Part shown: positions 35,986 through 44,677 of the stretch, piece by piece
Layout of the letters: each line of letters begins with the position of its first letter
Numbering within the stretch: the first letter of the stretch is position 1
Assembly: GCA_902470065.1 (NCBI GenBank)
Contig: CABRFA010000003.1
Location: 30,912-94,911, forward strand
Source: an uncultured Collinsella sp.
Lineage (GTDB): Bacteria > Actinomycetota > Coriobacteriia > Coriobacteriales > Coriobacteriaceae
Direction of reading: 5' to 3'
Length of the DNA: 64,000 nt
Made by a program: the position numbers and the translations under genes
Notes under the pieces: model-generated
Databases searched by the model: none
Told to the model about the DNA's origin: nothing
The model's input: the letters and a program-made list of their open reading frames with translations, nothing else

Positions 35986-38900
35986 ATTCGGAGCGCAGGG
36001 CTTCCACGGGATCCTTTTTGGATGCGCTACGGGCCGGCAGCAGACCGGCAACGACCGTCAACAGCACCGAAATTGCAATGAGCACCAGCGCATCCTGCAC
36101 GGGCAGGCTCATCAGATTGGGTACCTGTTTGGCAGCAAGCGCCCAGGCATTAACCGGGAAACTCACGGCCACCACGACGACAATAGCAAAGACGCCGGCG
36201 ATGAGGCCCTCGATAAAGGTCTCGGCGTTAAACACGTTGGCCACGTTGCGCTTTGACGCGCCGATAGCTCGTAGGATGCCGATCTCCTTTTTGCGCTCCA
36301 GCACGCTGATGTAGGTGATGATGCCGATCATGATGGAGCTCACCACCAGGCTGATGCTCACGAATGCGATGAGCACCAAGCTGATGGTGTTCACGATGTC
36401 GGTCACCGAACCCATGATGATGCCCATGTAGTCGGTGTACGAGATTGCCTGCTCATCGTGGCCGGCGGCTTTGACCTGCTTGTTGTACGCATCGATGTGA
36501 TCAAGTACGCGCTCCTTGGCCTCAAAGTCGCGCGGGAAAATCTTAACCGAGATGGGGTCTGCCTCATCCGCATAGCCCAACGTGGTCAGATTGTTGTCGT
36601 AGGTGAGCTTCGAAGCCTTGGCATAGCTCATCATGAGCGAACTCAGGTCCTCGGCGTCCATGTTGAAATGGATGGCACGAGCAAAGGCGCTCGCATCCAC
36701 ACGCATAGCGCTCGCCAGGTTGGCAAAACTCGATGACATCTGCGTCGCCATCTGGCCCATGAGCCCTGCCGCGCCTGCCTTGAGCTGAGCTGACACCGTC
36801 GCCGCAATCTGATCGCTAATCGACTTCATCACCTGATCCAGAGCCTGCTGCAGATACGGAGCCAGCTGCTTTTGCACATAGTCGGTCATCGCCTGTTGCA
36901 GGCGCTCGGCCAGGGCATCGCCGCCAAGCGTCTTGAGCTCGGCCAGGATTTGCTGGGCTGCCGTATCACTCTCAAGATACGTCGAGAATGCGGCAGCGAG
37001 CTTTGACGCATCCTTAAGATCATCGGGCGTCAACGCCTTAAACTGATCAGACTGCAAAAAGCCCTCAAACAGTTGGTTGGCAAGCGTTCCCACCTGCTGC
37101 ATTTGCTCGGGCGTGAGCTCCAGACCGTCAAAGATGCCCGAGAAATCTGGGGCCGGTGCTTTTGCCATGATGTCGCTGAAGTCGATATCCTTGCCAACGT
37201 CCGAAAGGTCAATGTCCAGCCCGGACAAGTCAAGACCCGACAGGTCCATACCGCCCGCCGCACCTGAGAGCGCAGACGTATCAAACGAGAACGCACTCTT
37301 CAGCGCCGCCTCGTCCACGCTGAACATGCTGCCCAGATCCACGCCTTGCTTGGCCTCGCCTTGCAGTTCGTCGAAGGTTTTGCCCGTAAAGACATCCGTC
37401 TCGGGGTGGGCAAGCTGCTCTTGCACAATCTGCGAATCGGCGGCGCGCTCCATAAGCTGGCGGGTCAGCGCATGCGTATAGGCAATACCCGGAGACAACG
37501 CGCTCGCATTGGCTGTCTCGTTAGGTCGCACCACGCCCACAATGTGCACATCAATACCGTCGGCAACCTTGGCGGCCATAAAGTCGGCGTCGTCAGACAT
37601 GTCGGTCCACATGCCGGTCTCTTCGTTTTTGCGATAGGCATCGGCCGGCGACAACACCTTAAACGTCGTGGACAGCGCATCGTCGTAGGTAAAGTCGGTG
37701 CCGGTCTCGGGCGTTTCGACCCCACCGTCAGCCGTCATAGCGCTGTTAACAAGGTCGTTGAGCTCATCGATATCCAGCGCGCCGATGCTATAGAGCGTGT
37801 AGTCGCCCACCGTGCCACGGCTCGAAAGCACCATGACGGCTTCGTTGGCAGACGTGGGCCAATGACCGGCGACGACATCGTACTGGCTGTCGAGCAGGCT
37901 CTGGTCGTCAATCATCTCGTTAAAGACCGAGGTTCCCATGGATTCCATGCTCATCGTTGCCGCCGAGCTCGCGCCGCCGCTCATGGCCTCGGTCATAGCG
38001 TTGGGAACAAGCCGGACGGGCTTCTCGTCGCCCTTGCCCGCACGATAGACAACCGGCGTCACGCCGTAGCCGTACTGGATAGCGTTGACTTCTTTATCGA
38101 TGCCGTCGCCGCCGCCGTCAAGCCATGCCTTAAAGCTCGTCATATCGTTAGATTTAACACTTGCGAACATATCCTTTACGGCTGTGACCACGGGAATCTT
38201 ATCGGTCCCCTTAGCCTTGCCACCGATGGCGTCATCGGACGAGCCCTCGCCCTTGGATGCCTCCTCATCGGTAGCCCCCTGACCGCCCATCATGGACGAC
38301 AGGTCGTAATCCTGCTTGGAAATGGTGAGCGGGTAGCTCGAGAGCGTATCCTCCTCGACCTTTTTGATGTAGCCGTTTACGCCGTTGGACAGCGCCAAGA
38401 TCGCCGCGATACCGATAATGCCAATCGACCCCGCAAAGGCCGTCATGGCCGTACGGCCTTTTTTGGTCATAAGGTTTCGGGCAGAAAGCCCCAGCGCCGT
38501 CACAAAGCTCATCGAGGTTTTGCGCGTAGGCTTGGCCTCGCGGCGCGTGGCGTCAGCGACATCGAAAGGATCGGAATCGTCGGTAATCTTGCCATCCGCC
38601 AGGTTAACGATGCGCGTGGCGTATTGGTATGCCAACTCGGGATTGTGCGTGACCATGATGACCAGGCGGTCGCGTGCAACATCCTTGAGCAGATCCATGA
38701 CCTGTACGGATGTCGTTGAATCCAAAGCGCCGGTCGGCTCGTCTGCCAGCACAATCTCGGGATCGTTAATCAGGGCGCGGGCGATGGCCACGCGCTGCAT
38801 CTGCCCGCCCGATAGCTGGCTCGGGCGCTTGTTAACGTGCTCGCCCAGGCCGACTTTCTCCAACGCCTCGCGCGCACGCTGGCGGCGTTCGGCATGTCCC

Positions 38901-39238
38901 ACGCCCGTGAGCGTGAGCGCCAGCTCCACGTTTTCCAAAATGGTCTGATGCGGAATGAGGTTATAGCTTTGGAACACAAAGCCGATGCGGTTGTTGCGGT
39001 AGGCATCCCAATCGCGATCGTGAAAGTCCTTGGTCGAAATACCGTCGATTAGCAGGTCGCCGGAATCGAAATGATCGAGCCCACCGATAACGTTGAGCAT
39101 CGTGGTTTTACCCGAGCCCGAGGGACCCAGAATGGCCACGAACTCGTTATCGCGAAAAGCCAGACTCACGTTATCGAGCGCCACCTGCGTAAACGACTGC
39201 GTAACATACCTTTTGCAAATACCTTTGAGCTCCAACAT
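35984..39238 (-). CDS. MacB-like ABC exporter (ATPase-permease fusion)
   Basis: A 1084-residue fusion. The N-terminal ABC ATPase (1-230) has GPSGSGKTTML, LSGGQMQRVAIARAL and LADEPTGALD. A first membrane helix follows near residue 265 (FAGSIGIIGIAAILALSNGV), then a large extracytoplasmic domain (about 290-900) with Asp/Gly-rich repeats (DLSGLDLSGLDIDLSD) and helical segments. An FtsX domain with three more helices forms the C-terminus. This is the type VII/MacB mechanotransmission design, exporting peptides, drugs or lipoproteins. The start is ATG 39238 behind GAGAGG; the reading to 39265 has no site. Confidence 0.88.
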   Translation of the reverse strand: MLELKGICKRYVTQSFTQVALDNVSLAFRDNEFVAILGPSGSGKTTMLNVIGGLDHFDSGDLLIDGISTKDFHDRDWDAYRNNRIGFVFQSYNLIPHQTILENVELALTLTGVGHAERRQRAREALEKVGLGEHVNKRPSQLSGGQMQRVAIARALINDPEIVLADEPTGALDSTTSVQVMDLLKDVARDRLVIMVTHNPELAYQYATRIVNLADGKITDDSDPFDVADATRREAKPTRKTSMSFVTALGLSARNLMTKKGRTAMTAFAGSIGIIGIAAILALSNGVNGYIKKVEEDTLSSYPLTISKQDYDLSSMMGGQGATDEEASKGEGSSDDAIGGKAKGTDKIPVVTAVKDMFASVKSNDMTSFKAWLDGGGDGIDKEVNAIQYGYGVTPVVYRAGKGDEKPVRLVPNAMTEAMSGGASSAATMSMESMGTSVFNEMIDDQSLLDSQYDVVAGHWPTSANEAVMVLSSRGTVGDYTLYSIGALDIDELNDLVNSAMTADGGVETPETGTDFTYDDALSTTFKVLSPADAYRKNEETGMWTDMSDDADFMAAKVADGIDVHIVGVVRPNETANASALSPGIAYTHALTRQLMERAADSQIVQEQLAHPETDVFTGKTFDELQGEAKQGVDLGSMFSVDEAALKSAFSFDTSALSGAAGGMDLSGLDLSGLDIDLSDVGKDIDFSDIMAKAPAPDFSGIFDGLELTPEQMQQVGTLANQLFEGFLQSDQFKALTPDDLKDASKLAAAFSTYLESDTAAQQILAELKTLGGDALAERLQQAMTDYVQKQLAPYLQQALDQVMKSISDQIAATVSAQLKAGAAGLMGQMATQMSSSFANLASAMRVDASAFARAIHFNMDAEDLSSLMMSYAKASKLTYDNNLTTLGYADEADPISVKIFPRDFEAKERVLDHIDAYNKQVKAAGHDEQAISYTDYMGIIMGSVTDIVNTISLVLIAFVSISLVVSSIMIGIITYISVLERKKEIGILRAIGASKRNVANVFNAETFIEGLIAGVFAIVVVVAVSFPVNAWALAAKQVPNLMSLPVQDALVLIAISVLLTVVAGLLPARSASKKDPVEALRSE

Positions 39239-39392
39239 GGACGGCAACCTCTCCCACGCGGGCACGCTCGCCCGCTCTCCCCCGCCGTTCGTATTCGACG
39301 CGTTTGTCCTACTCTATCCCCATTTTTTGCCGGAGCCAGTGAGGAATGTAACGAACCGCGCCAAAAAAACGAACGGGATGGCGCCCAAAAGA

Positions 39393-39414
39393 AGAGGCCC
39401 CAAGTGGGGCCTCT
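39393..39414 (-). terminator. Terminator of the redox operon
   Basis: Stem agaggcccc/ggggcctct with a 4-nt loop, followed on the minus strand by TCTTTTGGG, 80 bp after the TlpA stop. It probably ends the three-gene redox operon. Confidence 0.65.
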
Positions 39415-39493
39415 ATATGGCGAAGCCTATCTTGAAAAGCAGCGGACTACTCCGCGCAGCGGCGCACGATCCTCGCCATGCTTTACGCGTTTT

Positions 39494-40465
39494 TTACTGC
39501 TCGCTATTCGCAATCGCCTGGTCGATAAGCTTGTCGAGTGCTGCGCGCTGCTCGGCGGAGCTGATGGCTCCCACGATTGGATCCCCTACGATGTTGCCAT
39601 TCTGATCGATGACATACGTTGTCGGGAACGAGAACAGATTTGACGTAAACTTACCGGCCTCGCTATCCGACTTGAACCAGATGTTCTTATACGTCACGCC
39701 CTTCTTGCTCAGCACATCCTTGGCATCTGCAATCTCACCCTTGTTACCATCGAGCGTAAAGGAATTGACGCCCACGACCTGACCGCCCTTCTCGGCAAGC
39801 TCCTGATTCAGGTTCTCAAGATCGCCCAGCTCGCCCACGCACGGCTTGCACGTGGTGAACCAGAAGTTCATGACGGTAACCTTGTTCTTAGAGAACAGCT
39901 CGTCGCTGCTCACGTCGTTGCCATCCAGGTCCTTGCCCGTAAAGCTGGGGAACTTCGTCGCCTCGCTCGAAGCATTGGCACCAGCCGTCATGCCAGCGGT
40001 CGAAGCGTCAACGCTCTCGCCTGCGCTCGGCGTGCTTCCACAGCCGGGGAACTCCTTCTCCAAGCTCTCGAGCTTGTCCTCGATCTCCTTGATCTGCTGT
40101 GCACCGGCCTTGAGCGTCTTAAGCTCATCCGCCGTAAACTCATCCTTGGCGCCGTCGATGGTCTTGAGCAGGAAATCGCCGTAATTGCTGCCGTCCTCAA
40201 TCATTGCCGAGTCTTTATTTGCCGCATTGAATACCTTTTCCCACAGCGCGTTATCACTCGAAAAGATCTCGTTCTCCTTCTGCATGAGCTTCGCATACAG
40301 CTCGGCGGCCTCGTCGGCATTGGCCGGCTTCTGCGCAGTGAGTTCTGCGATCTTAGGATCGGAGCCCGCAGATTCGCTCACATTGCCACCGGGCGCCGAA
40401 CATGCCACAAGGCACAAGGCCAATACCGGCACCATAAACAGGGCCGCAATCTTAGAAAGCTTCAT
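39494..40465 (-). CDS. TlpA-like thioredoxin-fold lipoprotein
   Basis: A 323-residue lipoprotein with a signal peptide ending in the LVACS lipobox, a helical linker region (about 40-165, acidic and Ala-rich) and a C-terminal TlpA/AhpC-like thioredoxin domain. The redox pair is TTCKPCVGE (CxxC, here CKPC) and the cis-Pro is in FSFPTTYVID. It acts on the outside of the membrane, probably receiving electrons from the 4Fe-4S membrane protein encoded upstream. The start is ATG 40465 behind GGAGGA. The N-terminal helical extension is larger than in simple TlpA proteins. Confidence 0.88.
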   Translation of the reverse strand: MKLSKIAALFMVPVLALCLVACSAPGGNVSESAGSDPKIAELTAQKPANADEAAELYAKLMQKENEIFSSDNALWEKVFNAANKDSAMIEDGSNYGDFLLKTIDGAKDEFTADELKTLKAGAQQIKEIEDKLESLEKEFPGCGSTPSAGESVDASTAGMTAGANASSEATKFPSFTGKDLDGNDVSSDELFSKNKVTVMNFWFTTCKPCVGELGDLENLNQELAEKGGQVVGVNSFTLDGNKGEIADAKDVLSKKGVTYKNIWFKSDSEAGKFTSNLFSFPTTYVIDQNGNIVGDPIVGAISSAEQRAALDKLIDQAIANSEQ

Positions 40466-40494
40466 GGTCATTCCTCCGTTTTGTCGAAGCTTGT

Positions 40495-41397
40495 TTACTT
40501 TTTATCGGCGGTCAAGGGAAGCTTTTCTGCCGACACATCCAGGCCATAGCGATAGCTGATGGCATCGACGGGACAGGCCCCGATGCACTTTCCGCACCGG
40601 ATACATTCGGCATGATTGGGCGCGCGGACCACATCAACGTCCATCTGACAAACCCTTGAACACTTGCCGCACGAGACGCATTTGCACGCGTCAACCTGAA
40701 TCCCCAACAAGGACACCCTATTCATGAGCGCATAGAATGCGCCGAGCGGGCAAATCCATTTGCAAAAGGGGCGATAGAACAAAACGCTCAGCACTACCAC
40801 GGCAATGAGAACGACAAGCTTCCAGGTGAAGAGCTGCCCCAGCGCAGATCGAATTCCGGCATTGGCAGCCGCCAGCGGAATGGCGCCCTCGAGCACACCC
40901 TGGGGACAGATGTACTTGCAAAAGAATGGATCGCCCATGCCCACGTCGTTAACCACCAAGACGGGCAGCAGCACCACGGCAAACAGCAGCACGACATACT
41001 TGATGTACGTGAGCGGCTTAAGCTTTTTCGTGGAGAACTTTTTGCTGGGAATCTTGTGAAGCAGCTCCTGCAGCCAGCCAAACGGACACAAAAAGCCGCA
41101 TACAAAGCGTCCCAGCAGCACGCCGAGCAAAATGAGCGTACCGGTGACGTAGTAAGAAAAGTTGAACTTGGATGAACCTACCACCGACTGGAACGACCCG
41201 ATGGGGCACGCACCCGATGCCGCGGGGCACGAATAGCAATTAAGTCCAGGTACGCAGATTGTTTTTCCCGCGCCCTGATAGATGCCGCCTTTGGCAAAGT
41301 TTGGCAGGTGAATGTTGGTGACGAGCGTCGCCGCCGCCTGAATGAATCCGCGAAATCGAGCCAAAACATGCGACGCAGTGTTTTCTCTTTTATCCAA
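40495..41397 (-). CDS. 4Fe-4S membrane protein (NapH-like electron transfer)
   Basis: About 300 residues with several membrane helices. Cysteine-rich loops include CPGLNCYSCPAASGACPIG-like, CGFLCPFGW and CKYICPQG/CKWICPLG, and two C-terminal ferredoxin motifs (CVSCGKCSRVCQ and CIRCGKCIGACPVD). It passes electrons across or along the membrane. The start is uncertain and is set at TTG 41397, behind GGAG at the end of the small upstream gene. The order small CXXC protein, 4Fe-4S protein, TlpA suggests an extracytoplasmic disulfide- or methionine-reduction pathway. Confidence 0.85.
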   Translation of the reverse strand: MDKRENTASHVLARFRGFIQAAATLVTNIHLPNFAKGGIYQGAGKTICVPGLNCYSCPAASGACPIGSFQSVVGSSKFNFSYYVTGTLILLGVLLGRFVCGFLCPFGWLQELLHKIPSKKFSTKKLKPLTYIKYVVLLFAVVLLPVLVVNDVGMGDPFFCKYICPQGVLEGAIPLAAANAGIRSALGQLFTWKLVVLIAVVVLSVLFYRPFCKWICPLGAFYALMNRVSLLGIQVDACKCVSCGKCSRVCQMDVDVVRAPNHAECIRCGKCIGACPVDAISYRYGLDVSAEKLPLTADKK

Positions 41398-41536
41398 TTC
41401 CGATACACTCCAAGCACAGCCTAATCGCTTTGGCCAGCACGGCATCCGCCTCGCCACGCATAACACCAAAGCACACCATGGCAATTCCGACGATCAACAA
41501 AGCGACCTGTACCACGGGCTTTACCGCTTTGAACAA
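41390..41536 (-). CDS. Small CXXC membrane protein (CD1871A-like)
   Basis: A 48-residue protein: one hydrophobic helix (VVQVALLIVGIAMVCFGVM) followed by EADAVLAKAIRLCLECIGIG, whose LCLECIGIG ending is the hallmark of the CD1871A CXXC family. It starts at TTG 41536 behind AAAGGAG. Such genes sit before 4Fe-4S/TlpA pairs. Its stop overlaps the start region of the 4Fe-4S gene. It may relay electrons to the membrane partner. Confidence 0.75.
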   Translation of the reverse strand: MFKAVKPVVQVALLIVGIAMVCFGVMRGEADAVLAKAIRLCLECIGIG

Positions 41537-41559
41537 CCTGACCACTCCTTTCGTTACGC

Positions 41560-41582
41560 GACCATTGGACCATATCGACCAT
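41560..41582. promoter_or_regulatory. GACCAT direct repeats between redox operon and response regulator
   Basis: gaccat occurs at 41560, 41568 and 41577, in the 90-bp gap between the divergent redox operon and the OmpR-type regulator. OmpR-family regulators bind such direct repeats, so this is a candidate shared site. Confidence 0.4.
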
Positions 41583-41626
41583 AAAATCCGTGTTAAGCGC
41601 GATTTGGAATGTGCAAGGAGACTGTT

Positions 41627-42301
41627 ATGCGTATTTTGATCGTCGAAGACGAGCGAGCGCTGTGCGATGCAATCGCGCGCAGCTTGCGAAACTTGGCGTA
41701 CAGCGTCGACTGCTGCCACGACGGACAGGAGGCGCTCGACCTGCTGGGCGTCGAAGTCTTTGACCTCGTGGTACTCGACCTCAACCTTCCCCGTATCGAT
41801 GGCATGACCGTGCTCAGGGAACTTAGGAAAACCGACTGCGAGACCAAGGTACTGATTCTGTCCGCACGTGGCGAAGTCGCCGACAAGGTGGCGGGACTCG
41901 ATGCCGGCGCCAACGATTACCTCACCAAGCCGTTTCATCTGGACGAGCTTGCGGCAAGGATCCGCAGCCTTACCCTCAGGCGCTTTGCACAAAGCGACAT
42001 AGTATTAACCTGCGGAAAGCTCCGCTTTGACACCAAGGCGCGCATCGCTTCCGTGGACAGCGAGGCTTTATCTCTTACGCGCAAGGAAACGGGAATCTTG
42101 GAATACCTGATGCTTAATCAGGGGCGTCCGGTAAGTCAAGAGGAGCTTATCGAGCACGTTTGGGATAGCAGCGTGAACAGCTTTAGCAACGCAACCCGCG
42201 TACACATCTCGTCGCTGCGCAAAAAGTTGCGCGGCGCTTTGGGATACGACCCGATTCGCAATCGGATTGGAGAGGGCTACGTTATGGAGGATAGCGAATG
42301 A
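41627..42301 (+). CDS. OmpR family response regulator
   Basis: A 224-residue regulator. The receiver domain (1-115) has acidic residues in VEDE, phosphoacceptor Asp in LVVLDLNLPRIDG and the Lys in LTKPF. The winged-helix output domain (about 125-224) has the typical KETGILEYLMLNQGRPVSQEELIEHVW and RVHISSLRKKL. The ATG at 41627 follows GCAAGGAG. It is cotranscribed with the histidine kinase (4-bp overlap) and is divergent from the redox operon, its most likely target. Confidence 0.93.
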   Translation: MRILIVEDERALCDAIARSLRNLAYSVDCCHDGQEALDLLGVEVFDLVVLDLNLPRIDGMTVLRELRKTDCETKVLILSARGEVADKVAGLDAGANDYLTKPFHLDELAARIRSLTLRRFAQSDIVLTCGKLRFDTKARIASVDSEALSLTRKETGILEYLMLNQGRPVSQEELIEHVWDSSVNSFSNATRVHISSLRKKLRGALGYDPIRNRIGEGYVMEDSE

Positions 42302-43449
42302 AAAGGTTTTCGCTGCAATGGCGCATAACGATTATGACGGCACTGCTCACGTGTGCAGCATGCGTGCTGACAAACTGCCTGGTCGGCTATACGGGCATGC
42401 GCTACATGGATGCCATCGGCAGTGACATCTCGGCCCTTAACGCGACCGGCGAAGATTCGCCCCAGGCGTTCGACCCAACGAAAGCGACCCCCGATGACAA
42501 GGTCACGATCGTCGTAAACGACGCACAGGAGTCTTTTGGCACGACAACCTGGTACATCACGGCTGGAGTCACACTCCTTGGCGGCGCGCTGGCATACTTT
42601 GTGAGCGGCCGTGCACTCAAACCGCTACGGGCTTTTGCCGCCCAGGTAGAGCGCGTGCAGCCTGACAACCTAAGCGAAATCAGACTCAGTGAAGATGTGC
42701 CCACCGAGCTACAGCGATGCAGCGCCTCTTTCAACGACATGATCGCCCGTCTTGGCGAAGGGTTCTCTGCGCAGCGTCAGTTTACCGGCAACGCCGCACA
42801 CGAGCTGCGCACCCCGCTCGCCCTTATGCAAGCACAGATTGAACTATTCATCTCTGAGCACTCCGGTTTGCAACCCGAAACAGCCGAGCTGCTCGGCCTG
42901 CTACAAGAACAAACTGAGCGCATGTCTCGAATGACCAAGGTATTGCTCGAGATGAGTGAGCTCCGCAGTGTCCCTTGCGGGGACGCCGTTGAGCTCGGTC
43001 CCCTGTCCGAAGAGGTCCTCACCGACCTTGCGCCACTTGCCGAAAATAAGGGCATAGCCCTCAATTGTGCTGGAGACGCTTTAGTAATCGGGAACGATGC
43101 GCTCCTCTATCGGCTGGTGTTCAACCTGGTCGAAAACGCCATCCGCTATAGCCGCGCCGACTCGAGCGTTACCGTCTCCATCTGCGACAACGACAGCCAC
43201 GTGTTCCTGCGAGTCGAGGACCAGGGCCTGGGAATACCCAAGCAGTACCGTGAGAGCATCTTCCAACCGTTCTTTCGCCTGGATAAATCCCGCAGCAGGG
43301 CATACGGCGGCGCAGGACTCGGGCTAGCGCTTGTTTGGGAGATTGCAGCACTTCACAGTGGCGCCGTAGAGGTCGAAGCAAGTTCCGAGGACGGGACCAC
43401 CATGCTCGTAAGCCTTCCAAAACGAACCGTAGCGTTAACCGAACAGTAA
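42298..43449 (+). CDS. Two-component sensor histidine kinase
   Basis: A 383-residue membrane kinase. Helix 1 (about 12-32) and helix 2 (about 84-104) bracket a short sensor loop of roughly 50 residues, followed by HAMP, HisKA (NAAHELRTPLALMQ, His in AAHELRTP) and HATPase (LVENAIRYS, DQGLGIP, GGAGLGLALVWEIAALHSG). The small extracytoplasmic loop suggests a signal in or near the membrane, such as redox or envelope stress. Its start overlaps the regulator stop by 4 bp. Confidence 0.92.
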   Translation: MKRFSLQWRITIMTALLTCAACVLTNCLVGYTGMRYMDAIGSDISALNATGEDSPQAFDPTKATPDDKVTIVVNDAQESFGTTTWYITAGVTLLGGALAYFVSGRALKPLRAFAAQVERVQPDNLSEIRLSEDVPTELQRCSASFNDMIARLGEGFSAQRQFTGNAAHELRTPLALMQAQIELFISEHSGLQPETAELLGLLQEQTERMSRMTKVLLEMSELRSVPCGDAVELGPLSEEVLTDLAPLAENKGIALNCAGDALVIGNDALLYRLVFNLVENAIRYSRADSSVTVSICDNDSHVFLRVEDQGLGIPKQYRESIFQPFFRLDKSRSRAYGGAGLGLALVWEIAALHSGAVEVEASSEDGTTMLVSLPKRTVALTEQ

Positions 43450-43517
43450 AACGAAAGGGGTCCCGAGCAACAGGAGTACAATTGCTGCTATTGTTGCCAG
43501 CTGTTGGGAGATGGAAG

Positions 43518-44522
43518 ATGGACTGCGATGGCTACCCGCGCATTCCCATGCCGTTGATGTGCACCGCCTTTGTGCCGGGGCAGATTGACGCTGCGGTTGC
43601 AAGCATTCCCGACCCCGATTCGCGCGCCATTGCCACGGCAGAAGCACTGTACTTTCGCGGACAGGCCACCCTCGCTGCCAAGACGGCGCGCCCCTATCTT
43701 GACGCCACTGATCCCGCGCTGCGCTACTCTGCATGCTTTATCTGCGGATACGCCAGTCTGTCGCTCAACCGTATCGCCGACGCCCGCCGGTGCCTTGCTG
43801 GCATCCTCGATACGCCGGCCGACGAGGAATCGCCCGCCATCCACGCCACGCATATCCTGTTCGCCTCGGCCGCGAGCGTCCTGCTGCACTTGCCTTCCCC
43901 GTATTCTGCTGAAGAGTTTTATCCACTTGCGGCGCATCTGCCCGAAGGTCTGCGCCTATTCGCCAGCTACGTGATGGCGCACGCCTTGTATCTGCGCGGC
44001 GAATACGGCCGCAGCCTGGGCATGGCGGAAAACGCCCTGATTATGAAACAGGGAAGCTATCCGATCTCGGAACTATTCCTGCACCTGGCAGCTTCCATGG
44101 CATGCATGAGCCTCAAGGACATCGACGCCGCAAAAACGCACTTCGGAGCCGCTTGGAACATTGCGCGCCCCGACGGCCTTATCGAGCTCATTGGCGAGCA
44201 CCACGGCCTTTTGCAGGGACTCATCGAGGCATGCCTAAAATCGCAATACCCTGACGATTTCGCACGCATCATCGAGATTACGTATCGATTCAGCTACGGC
44301 TGGCGGCGCATCCACAACCCCGATTCGGGCGAAGACGTGGCCGACGATTTAACGACCACGGAATTCACCATGGCCATGCTCGCCTGTCGTGGATGGACCA
44401 ACGCCGAAATCGCACGCCATATGGGAGTATCGTCGGGCACCGTCAAAAACCGCCTATCAGGAGTGTATGCCAAACTTGGTATCGGAACTCGCGCCGAGCT
44501 GGTCGCGCATATGTTGCGTTAG
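43518..44522 (+). CDS. LuxR-type HTH regulator with helical repeat N-terminus
   Basis: A 334-residue protein. The N-terminal 265 residues are helical and repeat-like (SRAIATAEALYFRGQATLAAKTARPYL..., TPR/MalT-like), and the C-terminus is a GerE/LuxR HTH (ACRGWTNAEIARHMGVSSGTVKNRLSGVYAKLG). The start is ATG 43518 behind GGGAG; a longer reading back to 43335 overlaps the kinase. Placement directly upstream of the large surface protein suggests it controls that gene. Confidence 0.85.
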   Translation: MDCDGYPRIPMPLMCTAFVPGQIDAAVASIPDPDSRAIATAEALYFRGQATLAAKTARPYLDATDPALRYSACFICGYASLSLNRIADARRCLAGILDTPADEESPAIHATHILFASAASVLLHLPSPYSAEEFYPLAAHLPEGLRLFASYVMAHALYLRGEYGRSLGMAENALIMKQGSYPISELFLHLAASMACMSLKDIDAAKTHFGAAWNIARPDGLIELIGEHHGLLQGLIEACLKSQYPDDFARIIEITYRFSYGWRRIHNPDSGEDVADDLTTTEFTMAMLACRGWTNAEIARHMGVSSGTVKNRLSGVYAKLGIGTRAELVAHMLR

Positions 44523-44677
44523 CGACCGGGCCGCCAAGAGCATCGAACGCGTTCCGGAACCCGGCGCTTCGCTCGATTAATTTGGACATTTTGACCCTTG
44601 AACGGCACTACCGCCACGTGGCACCTTCTCGCAAAATTGGATTATTTCCTCCGATATTTGCGGGATGGGAGCCAAAG

